64,000 bases of DNA from Quillaja saponaria (Eukaryota > Streptophyta > Magnoliopsida > Fabales > Quillajaceae), in the NCBI GenBank assembly GCA_029379385.1, contig CM055611.1, positions 23,712,092 to 23,776,091 on the forward strand, in the 5' to 3' direction. The notes beneath the pieces are model-generated. The model worked only from the letters and a program-made list of their open reading frames with translations, had not been told where the DNA came from and did not search any database. Made by a program: the position numbers and the translations under genes. Of the stretch, positions 36,573 through 47,041 are shown in pieces. Every line of letters begins with the position of its first letter. The first letter of the stretch is position 1.

Positions 36573-39122
36573 TTAATATCGTGTAATGTTAGGACAATTT
36601 TTACGATTGTGTCCTTCCTGCCTACATAAACCACACCTAAGTTGCCTCGAGGACTCTGTAATGTCCATCTCATTATGAAATCGATGTGTTTTCGGCCTAC
36701 CCTTCTTTCGCAATTTGGACATGTCAGGAACCACATGGGGGAACTGGAATTCTGGCCAATAGTCATCGTGCATCACTGGGTTGAATTGTGGAGTGTATAC
36801 AAGCTCCTGATTTCTCAGTTTATACCACTCTCCAATAAAGTCGGTATAGTTCAGATGCATGCTTGCACAAGCTGCTATAACATGTGAGCATGGGAGAATG
36901 TATTGCTGGGGTTTATTGCATGTGCACGTTCTTTCATTTAAACGCACAGTATGCTGGTTGCCGCCCTTTCGGGCTTGCCATCCACGAAATTGAGTCTTTA
37001 TTTCAATTATCCCCAAACCGGTATGAAACTGTCTCAACTCGTGTCCACCTGCTCTCTCTGCCCAATTTTGGATTTTTTCTATAGTGTCGGTTGTGTATTG
37101 ATTGCCAGCACCAAGTTGAGCATTAATGTACGCCCGATGTTCCACGAAATATTTGACACACCGGTAAAATGTCAACCGCACCAGTGCAGTGATTGGGACT
37201 TGTCGCGCTCCCTTCAAGACATTGTTCATACACTCCCCCAAGTTTGTGGTCATGAAGTCAAAGCGGTGACCTCCATCATGTGCCAATGCCCACTGCTCCA
37301 AAGGAATTCTACCAATCCATGCAGCATACTCAGAGTCCAACTGAACAAACTTTTTGAAATATTTATCAAATTTGCGTTTTTGAGTTTGACTCGCAGTGTG
37401 AATGAGGAGATTTTTTGCTTTCATATTCTTGTGGGTCTTATGAAAGTTGCTTGCAATATGCCTAACACAAAAACGGTGATAACCATAAGGCTCAGTCCAG
37501 CCATTCCGAGGATCTGAAGCAGCAGCAATGATCCCGGCATGACGATCAGATATTAAGCAAATACCCACCCGTTGCGTTACATGCATGCGAATCAAACTTA
37601 AAAACCATCCCCAACTATCTGTGTTCTCCTCCTCAACAACTGCAAATGCAACTGGAACTAAACTGTTGTTACCATCAACACCAGTTGCAACCAACAATTT
37701 GCCCGTATACTTTCCACATAGGAATGTGCCGTCAATCTGAAGAACTGGTCTACAATGATGGAAGGCCTCGATAGATGGCCCAAAAGTCCAGAATACTCGT
37801 TGAAAAATAACTTGTCCAGGATGATTAGTTGGGTTCACTTTCCATTCGAAACGCGTGCCGGGATTAGTGACACAAAGTGCATTTAAATATCTGGGAAGCT
37901 CATTGTAGGATTCCTCCCAATTACCAAACACAAGATTTATTGCTTTCTTCTTCGCTTTGAATATTTTGCTCAAACTTGGACTATAATGGAAGTGATCTTT
38001 TATCATTGTAAGCAACACAGCTCCTGGTGTAGTTGGGTCTTCATTGATAGTATTTTTGATATATTCAGCAATGATCCCCTTGTCCAGATTATAATGATCC
38101 TGAGTCATTCCACTGTAAACACAGCTGTGAGCGACATCCAATTTCGTAATCTGAAACTTTTCAAATTTTTTACTAAAATGTCCTCGCAACCTCCACTTGC
38201 ATCCCTGTTCGTGGAGCTTACACCTGATATCCCATGTGTCCTTTTTGGACTCAACGACTACGAAAGCCACGTGGTTCATAATGTGCCAGTATTTAATAGT
38301 ATTTTTTAACTCGGCCTTCGTGCTGAACAACATGCCATTGTAAAATTCATTATGCAACTCCCATTGTGCATTTGGAACAATAACAGGATTTACGGCACGT
38401 GCCCCGGCAATGTTCACGTCCGTGTAAAAGGGATTCGGCACATATTCGGCAAATAAATCTTCTTCAGGAGCCTCGATAATATCATCATCATCCACTTCAA
38501 TGTTAAAATGCGGATCAACGTTCAAATCAGGGATATCTTCTCCATCGCCAATATCTTCTCCAGGCGCTTCTGAGTCAGTAATAGGTGAATACGGCCTAAG
38601 AGATGCTGATGCCTCTCCTGCAACATGAGAACTGAGCTGATCGTATTGGCGCCTACTGGTGGGAGATTCCATGAATATGTTTTCAGGAATCGGGTCAAGT
38701 GTGTTGTGACTCTGAACACGAGACAGAGACTCATCATGAAGTGCGTGCCTATGTAAATAAATCTCTAAAATAAATCCAGGGCCTTGCGCACTGGCATGCT
38801 GTAACATGCTGTACAAGTCCTCATCATCAGCTACTGCAACCGGACTATAGTGGGTTGAATTATTTATAGTACTCGGACATCGACAAATTATAGTCAGGTA
38901 CTCTCTTCTTCTATCAACCTTTAAAGACTTGCATAAACGAGCATGAAACTCTGCATACTTGATACGCTTGGGTACACGAATGCACTTAACGGGACCTGAA
39001 TCGTATTCAAGCCCGTTCGAACCAGTACGCATCTCACCATTAATGTAACACATAATTCCAATTTCTTCCATTATCAAACTTGCACCTTCAAAAATCTTTA
39101 AAATATTATAAAATTTCCTCAT
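36573..39122 (-). CDS. MULE transposase (MURA/MuDR type)
   Basis: One intronless frame of 849 codons. The likelier start is the second ATG at 39071 (MEEIGIMCYINGE), giving 832 aa. Domains in 849-aa numbering: an N-terminal PB1-like/MuDR-type segment (about 20-130), an acidic linker (about 185-225), a WRKY-GCM1-like zinc DNA-binding region (about 255-345, CKLHEQGCKWRLRG), the MULE DDE domain with D464 (LQIDGTF), D526 (ISDRHAG) and E630 (TTNLGEC), a SWIM zinc finger C733xC735...C745xH747, and a C-terminal zinc knuckle C830-x2-C833-x4-H838-x4-C843. All expected catalytic and metal-binding residues are present, so the enzyme looks active. It cuts and joins DNA at the terminal inverted repeats in the nucleus. 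Confidence 0.95.
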   Translation of the reverse strand: MRKFYNILKIFEGASLIMEEIGIMCYINGEMRTGSNGLEYDSGPVKCIRVPKRIKYAEFHARLCKSLKVDRRREYLTIICRCPSTINNSTHYSPVAVADDEDLYSMLQHASAQGPGFILEIYLHRHALHDESLSRVQSHNTLDPIPENIFMESPTSRRQYDQLSSHVAGEASASLRPYSPITDSEAPGEDIGDGEDIPDLNVDPHFNIEVDDDDIIEAPEEDLFAEYVPNPFYTDVNIAGARAVNPVIVPNAQWELHNEFYNGMLFSTKAELKNTIKYWHIMNHVAFVVVESKKDTWDIRCKLHEQGCKWRLRGHFSKKFEKFQITKLDVAHSCVYSGMTQDHYNLDKGIIAEYIKNTINEDPTTPGAVLLTMIKDHFHYSPSLSKIFKAKKKAINLVFGNWEESYNELPRYLNALCVTNPGTRFEWKVNPTNHPGQVIFQRVFWTFGPSIEAFHHCRPVLQIDGTFLCGKYTGKLLVATGVDGNNSLVPVAFAVVEEENTDSWGWFLSLIRMHVTQRVGICLISDRHAGIIAAASDPRNGWTEPYGYHRFCVRHIASNFHKTHKNMKAKNLLIHTASQTQKRKFDKYFKKFVQLDSEYAAWIGRIPLEQWALAHDGGHRFDFMTTNLGECMNNVLKGARQVPITALVRLTFYRCVKYFVEHRAYINAQLGAGNQYTTDTIEKIQNWAERAGGHELRQFHTGLGIIEIKTQFRGWQARKGGNQHTVRLNERTCTCNKPQQYILPCSHVIAACASMHLNYTDFIGEWYKLRNQELVYTPQFNPVMHDDYWPEFQFPHVVPDMSKLRKKGRPKTHRFHNEMDITESSRQLRCGLCRQEGHNRKNCPNITRY

Positions 39123-40599
39123 TATATTGTTAATGAATTCACAGTATTTTCATAGATTAACTATAGACAACTACTAATAGTAAATGATTCAAATTATAAT
39201 ACTCATATTATAATTTACTATTATAATACACAAATTATAAAATAAAATTACTATTTCTTACAAAATAATAAAATCACTTTTTATCATAGGTGTATTACTT
39301 ACCATAATTATAACATAAATATATTACTTAACATAATTAATTATATTCAAATATATTTATAAAAAATCTCATTACATATTAAAACATAAATATAATATCT
39401 ATAAATATCAAATCATACAAATAGTCAAATTATATATTTATCATAAATATATTACTATAAATTTCCCCAAAAAAAATTTATTTATAAATTAGTCACAAAT
39501 TTTTAAATAAAATTACGAATACTAACACAATAATAAAATCACATTTTATCATAGGTATATTACTTACCAAAATTATTATGAATTAAATAATTTATATTTT
39601 CGTTTAAAATATATTAATTAATTTAAAACTATCAAAATTACTAACTAATTTAAAATTATCAAAATTACTAATAAATATATTAATTACATTAAAACATGCA
39701 AATACAAAAATTATTATTTATTTCAAAACTCATTAAATTATTATTTTAAGGCAAACAAAATTACTAATTAATTTAAACGTCACAAAATTACTAATTTAAT
39801 TAAGTGTCACATAATTACTATTTTAAACTTATAAATATTATTTATTAATATGTGAATTAAAAAGTTAATAATTTATCATGTCATAAATATACTAATTATT
39901 ACAATTACAACAAATTTTTAATTATAACAAATAATAAAAATTAATATTTCAATAATTATAATATAAAACTACTGTAAATATAGATACATGCATATAATAA
40001 TAATAAATATAACTTTCTATAAAATAAATATAACTTTATGACTTACCAGGTAAGAAGCAAATGAGCAAAAAGTACCAATACCGGCAACGTGATTTCAACA
40101 ATAATCCTAAACAAAACATAAATAAATTTAGAATAACAAAACATATATATCGTGTTACATTAAATAATTTGTATAATTTATATTTATATTTTATTTTTAA
40201 AATTTTTAATAATATACGTAATTTAAATAATTAATAAGTAAATATCACTAATTTATATAAATAATAATTAAATAGTATACATAATAAATTTTTTAATAAG
40301 AAAATAATTTAATTTAATTAATAAAAATAAATTTTTAAAATTAAAATTTGAATAACTTACCTTGTAAATCGAAAGAAGATGAAGGTGGTGAAATGAAGTT
40401 CTCTGCTTATGTATTTGCCTCTATATTTATAGAGGAGAGGAGACTGACTATAATTGGGGGGGGGGTCGCCCACGGGCTAGTTGGGGGGGGTGGGGCCCCC
40501 GCGGGGGGGTGGGGGGGGTCGCCCCTGCAGGCGCTATTTGGGGGGTGGGTCGCCCCTGCATGCGCGACGCGAGGGGGGGGGGGGGTAAGGGTAGCCCTG
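39123..40599. other. Upstream region of the MULE transposase, AT-rich then G-rich
   Basis: 39123-40380 is A/T-rich and should contain the transposase promoter. 40455-40590 switches to G-runs (nine or more G in several tracts) with repeated GGTCGCCC and CCCTGCAGG words, next to the right terminal repeat. No matching G-rich block exists beside the left end. Confidence 0.6.
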
Positions 40600-40920
40600 C
40601 AGGCTACCCTGCAGCGTGCAGGGTAGCCTGCAAAGTAGGGCGTCTGAAACCGGCTTTTCAAAAGCCGGTTTCAGACTTTTTTTTGCCCCCCACGGGGCCG
40701 ACCAGCGGGGCCCCGCGGGGGACAAACACTGGTCTGCACTCGCGCGTGACGCGCGAGTGCGTGACCTGTGCGATGGTCCGACCTTGGCACGCCAGGTCGG
40801 ACCCTGAAACCGTGTTTTCAAAACACGGTTTCAACATCTACCCTCTTTTGGCTATTAATGGTAAAAAATTTACTATTTTAGCCAAATTTTTGGGACTTGG
40901 ACCCTTTTGTCCAAAAACCC
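40600..40920. repeat. Right terminal inverted repeat, palindrome array
   Basis: Carries counterparts of the left modules. P1 is at 40805-40833, P2 at 40775-40803 (one extra base in an arm), P3 at 40736-40760, an imperfect GC-rich P5-like module at about 40684-40725, and P4 at 40642-40676 (17-bp arms). CTGCAGG-type P6 repeats lie at about 40597-40632. Read inward from the end, the order is P1, P2, P3, P5, P4, P6, so P4 and P5 are swapped relative to the left end. Confidence 0.9.
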
Positions 40921-40930
40921 GGTCTATGGG
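40921..40930. repeat. Right target-site duplication of the MULE
   Basis: GGTCTATGGG, identical to 32854-32863. Confidence 0.9.
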
Positions 40931-43306
40931 CTTCCTGACAAGGCCGACCAATCTTATGACAACAACAACGTTTCACATCGTTTCCTTTTTAGGCATTCCG
41001 AATCATATGCGGCGGTTTTCCATTTCAATATTCGACACGTCAATGATTGAAAAATTGATGCTTTAGAAATAACAAAAAAATAATAACAATGATTAGGCAC
41101 GAAACTAAAATAAGATTAAACCGACATCCACTTTGTATCAGAATATTCATGAAAACTTAAAAAAATTAAATTAAATTCTTAAAGATAAATAAATTTAAAT
41201 AATATGTATCTTGGTTCGTTGGATTAACAATTTAATCTAATTTGTAAATATATTAATTCATATCATATCGTGACTCATTATATTTGTGTTGAATTGGATT
41301 AAATACTTAAGTAATGATACAAATTTAATTTAACAATATTAATAATAAAATACCTAATTTAGTTTGGTTATGAATGGATCAAATTTTATGATGTTAAATG
41401 TGAATGATATTTTGAAAACTTGTATTAAATAAACGGATTTTTTTTATGAATTTATTAAGATGTAATAAATATAGTTTAATTTTGTAAATTAATTTTTTTT
41501 AAAGTAATAATTTATATATTAAGTAATACTAAAATTACTAATAATACCTTAACAAATATTACAAATTGTATATATATAAATCTTAACTAGTTTTTTTATT
41601 ACATGATGTAAAAAATCTAAATAAATTTTATTGGGATTTCTCATGTGACATATAAAATGACAAATACAGTGGTAGAATGAAAATGACAAATAGAAATGCG
41701 TGTGAATGATTGACAAATTTCTTCGAGAGCTATGTGCCATTGTGGGCACACAGCTTTCATACTTTGTCTGCTGTATATGAACTGAAAATGATTCCTACTG
41801 ACAATTACAAGCACTTAATTGCTGAATGCTGCATTAATTAGATTATCACCATTGGCATATATGCTGCAAAAACCAACCTCATAAGTCATAATTATGAAGA
41901 TATGGATGAATTGATGGGGTTGGCAAATTTTGGAGCTATGCAGCATGAAGAGCTTGTTTGCCCAATTGGCCAGTTACTATCTATGTTGCTTTCAGTCAAA
42001 CTTATTCGGTAATGGCTTCCACTAGAACATGAATGATGAATTTAGGTTTACAATTTCAATCTTTTTGGTCCACTATATATTATTTTTGAATAAATTGGTT
42101 TTATCTAAAAGTTACACATTTAGCTTTCCTCTTAATCCTTTTGCTTGAAAGTGGCATATCTTGAAGATAATGAAAATGGCTTGTACTTGTTATCACCTTT
42201 TGTTAGTTAATTTAGTGCATCAGTACCGAACTTTTCTCTTCTCTTTAATTTCGGATTCAAACTTAGAGAAATTCTCTTTTATCTATTGGTAAAAAATAAT
42301 TAATTTTTACATTTTGAAAGATAGAATAAAAAAAATTAATTTTAAATTAATTAATTATTAGTTTAACCGGTAATGCACCAATCAATGAGAGAAAAAAAAT
42401 TCGAAATTCGAGTATCAACAAAAAGGTAAGAATAAAAATATACTTAATAGGGTCCTTTTCTCTCTCTGAATTACAGTAGACTAATGCATCGCTTGAATAA
42501 AAAATAATAATTTTGTAACTACATCGTGAGAGAACCAGCTTGTTTTCATATTATTGATTATTGACAAATGATAGATTCAATTTATTCGGCGTTCAAACTT
42601 GAGTCCTGTGTATCAGAGTGACATAGCTGTTAAATTGAGTGGATGTTCACACATGATCAATAGTTGTTACTTAATCATGAAATTCATGATACTCACTCAC
42701 TAGTGATGGCCTTTTTTTCAACTTTTGAAGACATCAAACAATAAAGAAATAGGTATACATACATATGTCAATAATATAAATTGTTCTTTTCTTTTTTAAG
42801 TGTAATGGATGATCTCACACCTAGTCTATGAGCTAGCTAGTAGATTATGCAACAAATTTCTTAAACTGAAAAAGACATCAAAGTATCACAAACATCAGGT
42901 CGGCAGCCGGCAGGCAAATTTTGCTTCATAGCTTCTCTCAAGTCTTAGCCACTGACATATTTTGCAGGATGGGCTCTTGCTTAGCATAATGGGCTCCTCC
43001 GACATATGTTGCCACTAGTAAAAAGGTCATATTATGGGTCATGGGTTTGTACCATGGGCTCCTTTATTTGATGGTTTTCATTCTGTATTAGAATTTCTTG
43101 TTTTAATTTACACAAACCTGAGCTGCCTTGACATGGATGTGGTGAACAAGTACCATGAACTAATAAAATGGAAATAGACAATGGAAAAAATATATTGCTT
43201 TTATTCCAAGGATAAGTGTTATTTTAATCAAGTCAATACAGAAAACATACCAGAATTGGCAGTAGCAAGGTAAATGCAGCTTTATAGCTTATACATTCAG
43301 AATACA
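40931..43306. other. Intergenic stretch right of the MULE
   Basis: A/T-rich DNA without a recognised gene. Sequence near 41380-41560 resembles other A/T-rich repeats of the window, for example 11930-12120. No RNA or transposon terminus could be supported. Confidence 0.45.
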
Positions 43307-46300
43307 TTACCTCAATGGAGCTTTGATATCCAGGAGCAAACTATCTCGATTACTAGAAAGATCAAGCACCAATGTTGTGGTTGTCACTCCAATATTTTTC
43401 ATGTCGAAGATATTGGCTGATCCAGAAATTTGAGATCTCATGTCAATTATGAATTCTGGTAACCAATCTAAACTTCTTCAATGAAAGCCTTGATGGTGAC
43501 TAAAGTTTATCAGTAAACCACAAATAGAAAAGGATAAAATTCAAAATAGGTAGATTGCATTAAGAACTGAACCATAATATGGAAGAATAGAACCAGGTAT
43601 TTTCTTACATTTCTACCAAGATGAAAGATGGCAGTTTACTACACAATTCAGCCAGAAGTATTTCAACTTCAATAAAATGACCTTTCTTCGTAATAGTCTC
43701 CATAAAGTCTATAGATATATGTGGCACTATCATTTCATATCATAGAGGAATATCAGTTTAAGCGAACAATAATTCCTCTCTTACATGGGTTTCTCAGAAA
43801 AATCATGTTGCCACTTTTTGGACCTCTGAAAGCATGTTCCTTCAAAAACTCAATAATGAATGTTGGCTAACTCAAAAAATTGACGTTTGAACTTGATCAT
43901 TTCTGATCTTGGATCAGACCTCTTAAACTAATCCACTTTTGACTCTTAAAAATAGGGCCCCTTGCTACGTTAGGCATGTTTCTCCTCTTTATCATCTATA
44001 TATTTTCCTTAATCTGTATTGTCAGATCAGTTTATTTTCTCTGCAGTCTCCCCGTACTATGATAGCGCAAAAAGGTGGCAAGTGACTAGACACTAACTGT
44101 TTTTTTATGAACCAGTCATAATCATATCCTAATACTATTTATGACCCATGAACAACTATACATATCACCATTTTTTTCTTTTTCTTTTTTATTAGTATAT
44201 ATCACCACTTAAAACAGTAGGATAAAAGAGGGCTAAAACTTTCAGGACTTTGTGTGGGTTAAGTAATAACAAGACACTGAAGGATATATATCTGATGGGA
44301 TCATTCAGTTATTTCTCAAACAGAATAAGAAAGCCACATTTCGTTAATCTTTCTGATCGACAAGTACAAACATGATTGTGTATTTCACTAAACTGGGTAA
44401 TCATTATGCTAGATTCATGCTTTGGATATTCATGTCAATATTCAATAGATATGATTTCCTTTCTCCTTTATATTGTTGTTGTAGATTGGTCGTAATCCAG
44501 GCCTCCTACACAATTGTCATGCTACTTATACTGAAATAGCTGACTCAATCACTGGAACAGCGTCCGTGCAAGAGTTGAGTATATCACTAATCACCTTTTT
44601 CTCTAAACCACTATCTTCTTAAATATTTTATTACAGCGAAGGAGGAAAACCACATACCAACATGGATGTCAGGAGCAGCAGCTGTGGCATCGACAAGAAC
44701 AGTTACAGGTTGATAGTCCAATGCTACATCATCAAAGACAGTTTGCCTGATGCAATTTGGAGTTTGAAGACCTATGAACAAAGACTCAATGATTCACAAG
44801 CTGTAAATATATATGAAAAGAAAAAAAAAACAGAGCCACACTATAAAACTATACAAACAAATTGCTTTTTCAGATTAGAGCTTGCACTCACCAGTGATCA
44901 CTAAACTATTAATTCCAGCTCCCTGAAGAAATGAGTGAAGGTGCGTAGAAAAGAACTCACCATGTCTTCACCAATTTATAATCCTTCTCTAATTATCAGG
45001 CCATCTACCAACTCTGCACCCACACTCCCCTTGGTTGTCCTACTGTCCCTGCTGCATACACAGATGACGACGGCAGAGCTCAACATCTCTTCCTAAGGGG
45101 TCATGCTCACAAACAACCTATCAGGTTTTCAGGTAAAACAATTCACTGCTATTGCAAAATTATTTTCTTAAATGGATCAATAATACATAGGAGCCCAAAT
45201 CTTGCTCTAAAAATGAAGAAAGACTTGTCAAAAATCGCAGGTTGGGTTTTCCAACCAAGTATGTCTATTGATTATCAAATAAAGATGCATGCATCTACAA
45301 AAATAAGTAGTAGATGCATGGACGTAAGAACTAAAGAGCAACTTTAAGGAAATTGTTCAACTGATTACATGTACAAACTATTCAACTTGTTAACATGCAT
45401 ATCTCTTGTCTGGTTTCCTGGTTTGTTACTACAAAATTTTGTAGCTTCTCATAAAACAAAAGTTTGGTGTAAACTTAGATTGCTCAAAAGAAAAGGTATA
45501 GAAAAACAAGGCGCTTTGTTTTTCGCATTTGTATAGACCCAACAAGTAAAAAAACTAAACAGACTCAACTGAGCAAAACTTCTGACTGCAGGGGATTCAC
45601 TCAAGACCACAAGGAATCAAAAAGGTTGTGAAACTCCATTTCCTTCATCTTATTTCTAATTTATCTTCCTCTTCTTCCCCGTGTATAACAAACAACTTAT
45701 ATTAAACTTTGATTCAGAAAGACTATTAACATACAACCAAGGAATTAAAATTTGTTTCGAGGTACCGTTTTGACAAGCCCAAAAACAGAAACGATTGGAG
45801 AAACAGTATGGAAACAGCATGGAAACGCTAATTTTTGTGGAAACGCATGGAAATATATAATAAAAAAACTATGAATATAGAATATCATATTCTTTTACAA
45901 TGAAAGCAATTGTACATATTATAATAATTGTAGGTATCTAACATTATTAATTTAATACATAAAATACTATTAAATATAGAACAAAGTAAAATTCTAAACA
46001 TAAACATACAAATTAAAGAAAAATATCAAATTACAATTACATCCAACTAATAGTGGAGTGACTAGCAAGTACTCAACCCATATTTAATGAATTTTTTAAT
46101 TTGAACTAACATATATATATTTTGAAAATTTAATATTATCCATCACTAAGTTAAACTAAATTAATCAAAATATTTGTATTAAAAAGTAATAATAAATAAA
46201 TAAAAGACCAAGAAACCTACTATAGGTGAAATCCTAAAAAAAATTATTTTCGCTAAATTATACCATCTGAATATACATCAAACAAGATTTAAAAAAAATA

Positions 46301-47041
46301 ATTGAAATCCTAAAATATGAAGAGATTTAGAGCCAAAACTTTAGAATTTTAAATTTTAAAAATGACCTGTTTGTGTCTATCCATTTCATGTGAAAACGAT
46401 AAAAACGACATCTTTTTGTGTGGAAACGCCTATGTTTCGTGTGAAAATACTTCCGTTTCGCGTGAAAATAATATTACGTTTCTATAAATGAGTTTCATTT
46501 CGGGTAGTATGGAAACGGAAACATTTTGCACGTTTCAACTCGAATTTTTAAACCTTGCATACAACTATACACATCAATATCATAATTGAGCAACGTGGGA
46601 GGGGATTCCTTAATGGGAAACCCATTTGGTTACTTTATAATTAAATTGAATAACCATAACTGAAGTTAACAATCTTTCTAATAAAGACACAAGCTTTTCT
46701 CAACAACAGTACTATATAGGCAAACAAACAAATCCATGTAAATAAAAGTAGAAGCGATAAAGAGAAAGAAAGAGATAAGCATGAATATGGGTACCCAAAC
46801 TAAGAGAATTCCACGCTTCCTAGCAACTTCAACAGCCTTAATCACATTTGTGATTATGGCTTTACTTCCATTGACTACCATGGGACTTCCCTCTTCAAAG
46901 AAAACTTTCTGCAGTAACAAAACCCAAATGAACGTCAATGAAATTTCGAGAAAATCTTAAGAGATATAGAAAGAATCAGAAACAGATAGAATATGAAATG
47001 TCAATGACAAGGAGAGCTGTAGAATTCCAATTATCTTCCAT
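43307..47041 (-). pseudogene. Isochorismatase-family hydrolase pseudogene
   Basis: Five exon remnants follow the family order (Arabidopsis At3g16190). Exon 1, 47041-about 46995, reads MEDNWNSTALLVID, then the expected MQ and donor site are lost. Exon 2, 46908-46795, reads EEGSPMVVNGSKAIITNVIK. Exon 3, 45117-44892, reads VVCEHDPLGRDVELCRRH, then shifts frame to KGSVGAELVDGL, shifts again near DYKLVKT with about 5 nt missing, and returns as FFSTHLHSFLQGAGINSLV. Exon 4, 44771-44658, reads LQTPNCIRQTVFDDVALDY with the nucleophile Cys. Exon 5, 43416-43307, reads ANIFDMKNIGVTTTTL and a diverged end. At least three frame breaks plus a lost donor rule out a normal protein. The family hydrolyses isochorismate-like or amide substrates. 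Confidence 0.8.
45770..46560. repeat. GAAACG-rich repeat inserted in a pseudogene intron
   Basis: Roughly 790 bp in the intron between exons 2 and 3 begins and ends with dense GGAAACG / CGTTTC words (45785-45852 and 46385-46535) around an A/T-rich core. No ORF, clear inverted termini or target duplication was found, so the class is unknown. Confidence 0.45.

Larger units (their letters stand above)
32864..40920 (-). mobile_element. Complete Mutator-like element (MULE) with transposase and PMD gene
   Basis: The 8,057-bp element is bounded by a perfect 10-bp direct repeat, GGTCTATGGG, at 32854-32863 and 40921-40930. Its ends are inverted: the left starts GGACTTTTGGACAAAAGGGT and the right, read inward, GGGTTTTTGGACAAAAGGGT, continuing as long terminal inverted repeats of about 280-320 bp. 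A target duplication of 9-11 bp and long inverted repeats are the signature of Mutator. It contains two minus-strand genes, a MURA-type transposase and a plant mobile domain protein, both with open frames. Clean target duplications and uninterrupted coding suggest recent insertion and possible autonomy. It separates the NPF gene from the isochorismatase pseudogene. Confidence 0.93.

Noticed and set aside
36951..37517. 188-codon open frame on the plus strand
   Set aside because: It is antisense to the transposase; the minus frame carries all domain motifs.
40348..41066. Several open frames across the right MULE end
   Set aside because: They arise from G/C palindromes and G-runs and read as Gly/Pro/Arg low complexity with no homologous domains.
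42560..42700. SINE-like B-box word (GTTCAAACTTGAGTCC)
   Set aside because: No matching A-box, 3' tail or target duplication could be found.
43620..43900. Possible retrotransposon integrase fragment on the minus strand
   Set aside because: Only a short HISIDFMETITKKGHF-like string resembles integrase; frames are broken and no other retroelement part is nearby.
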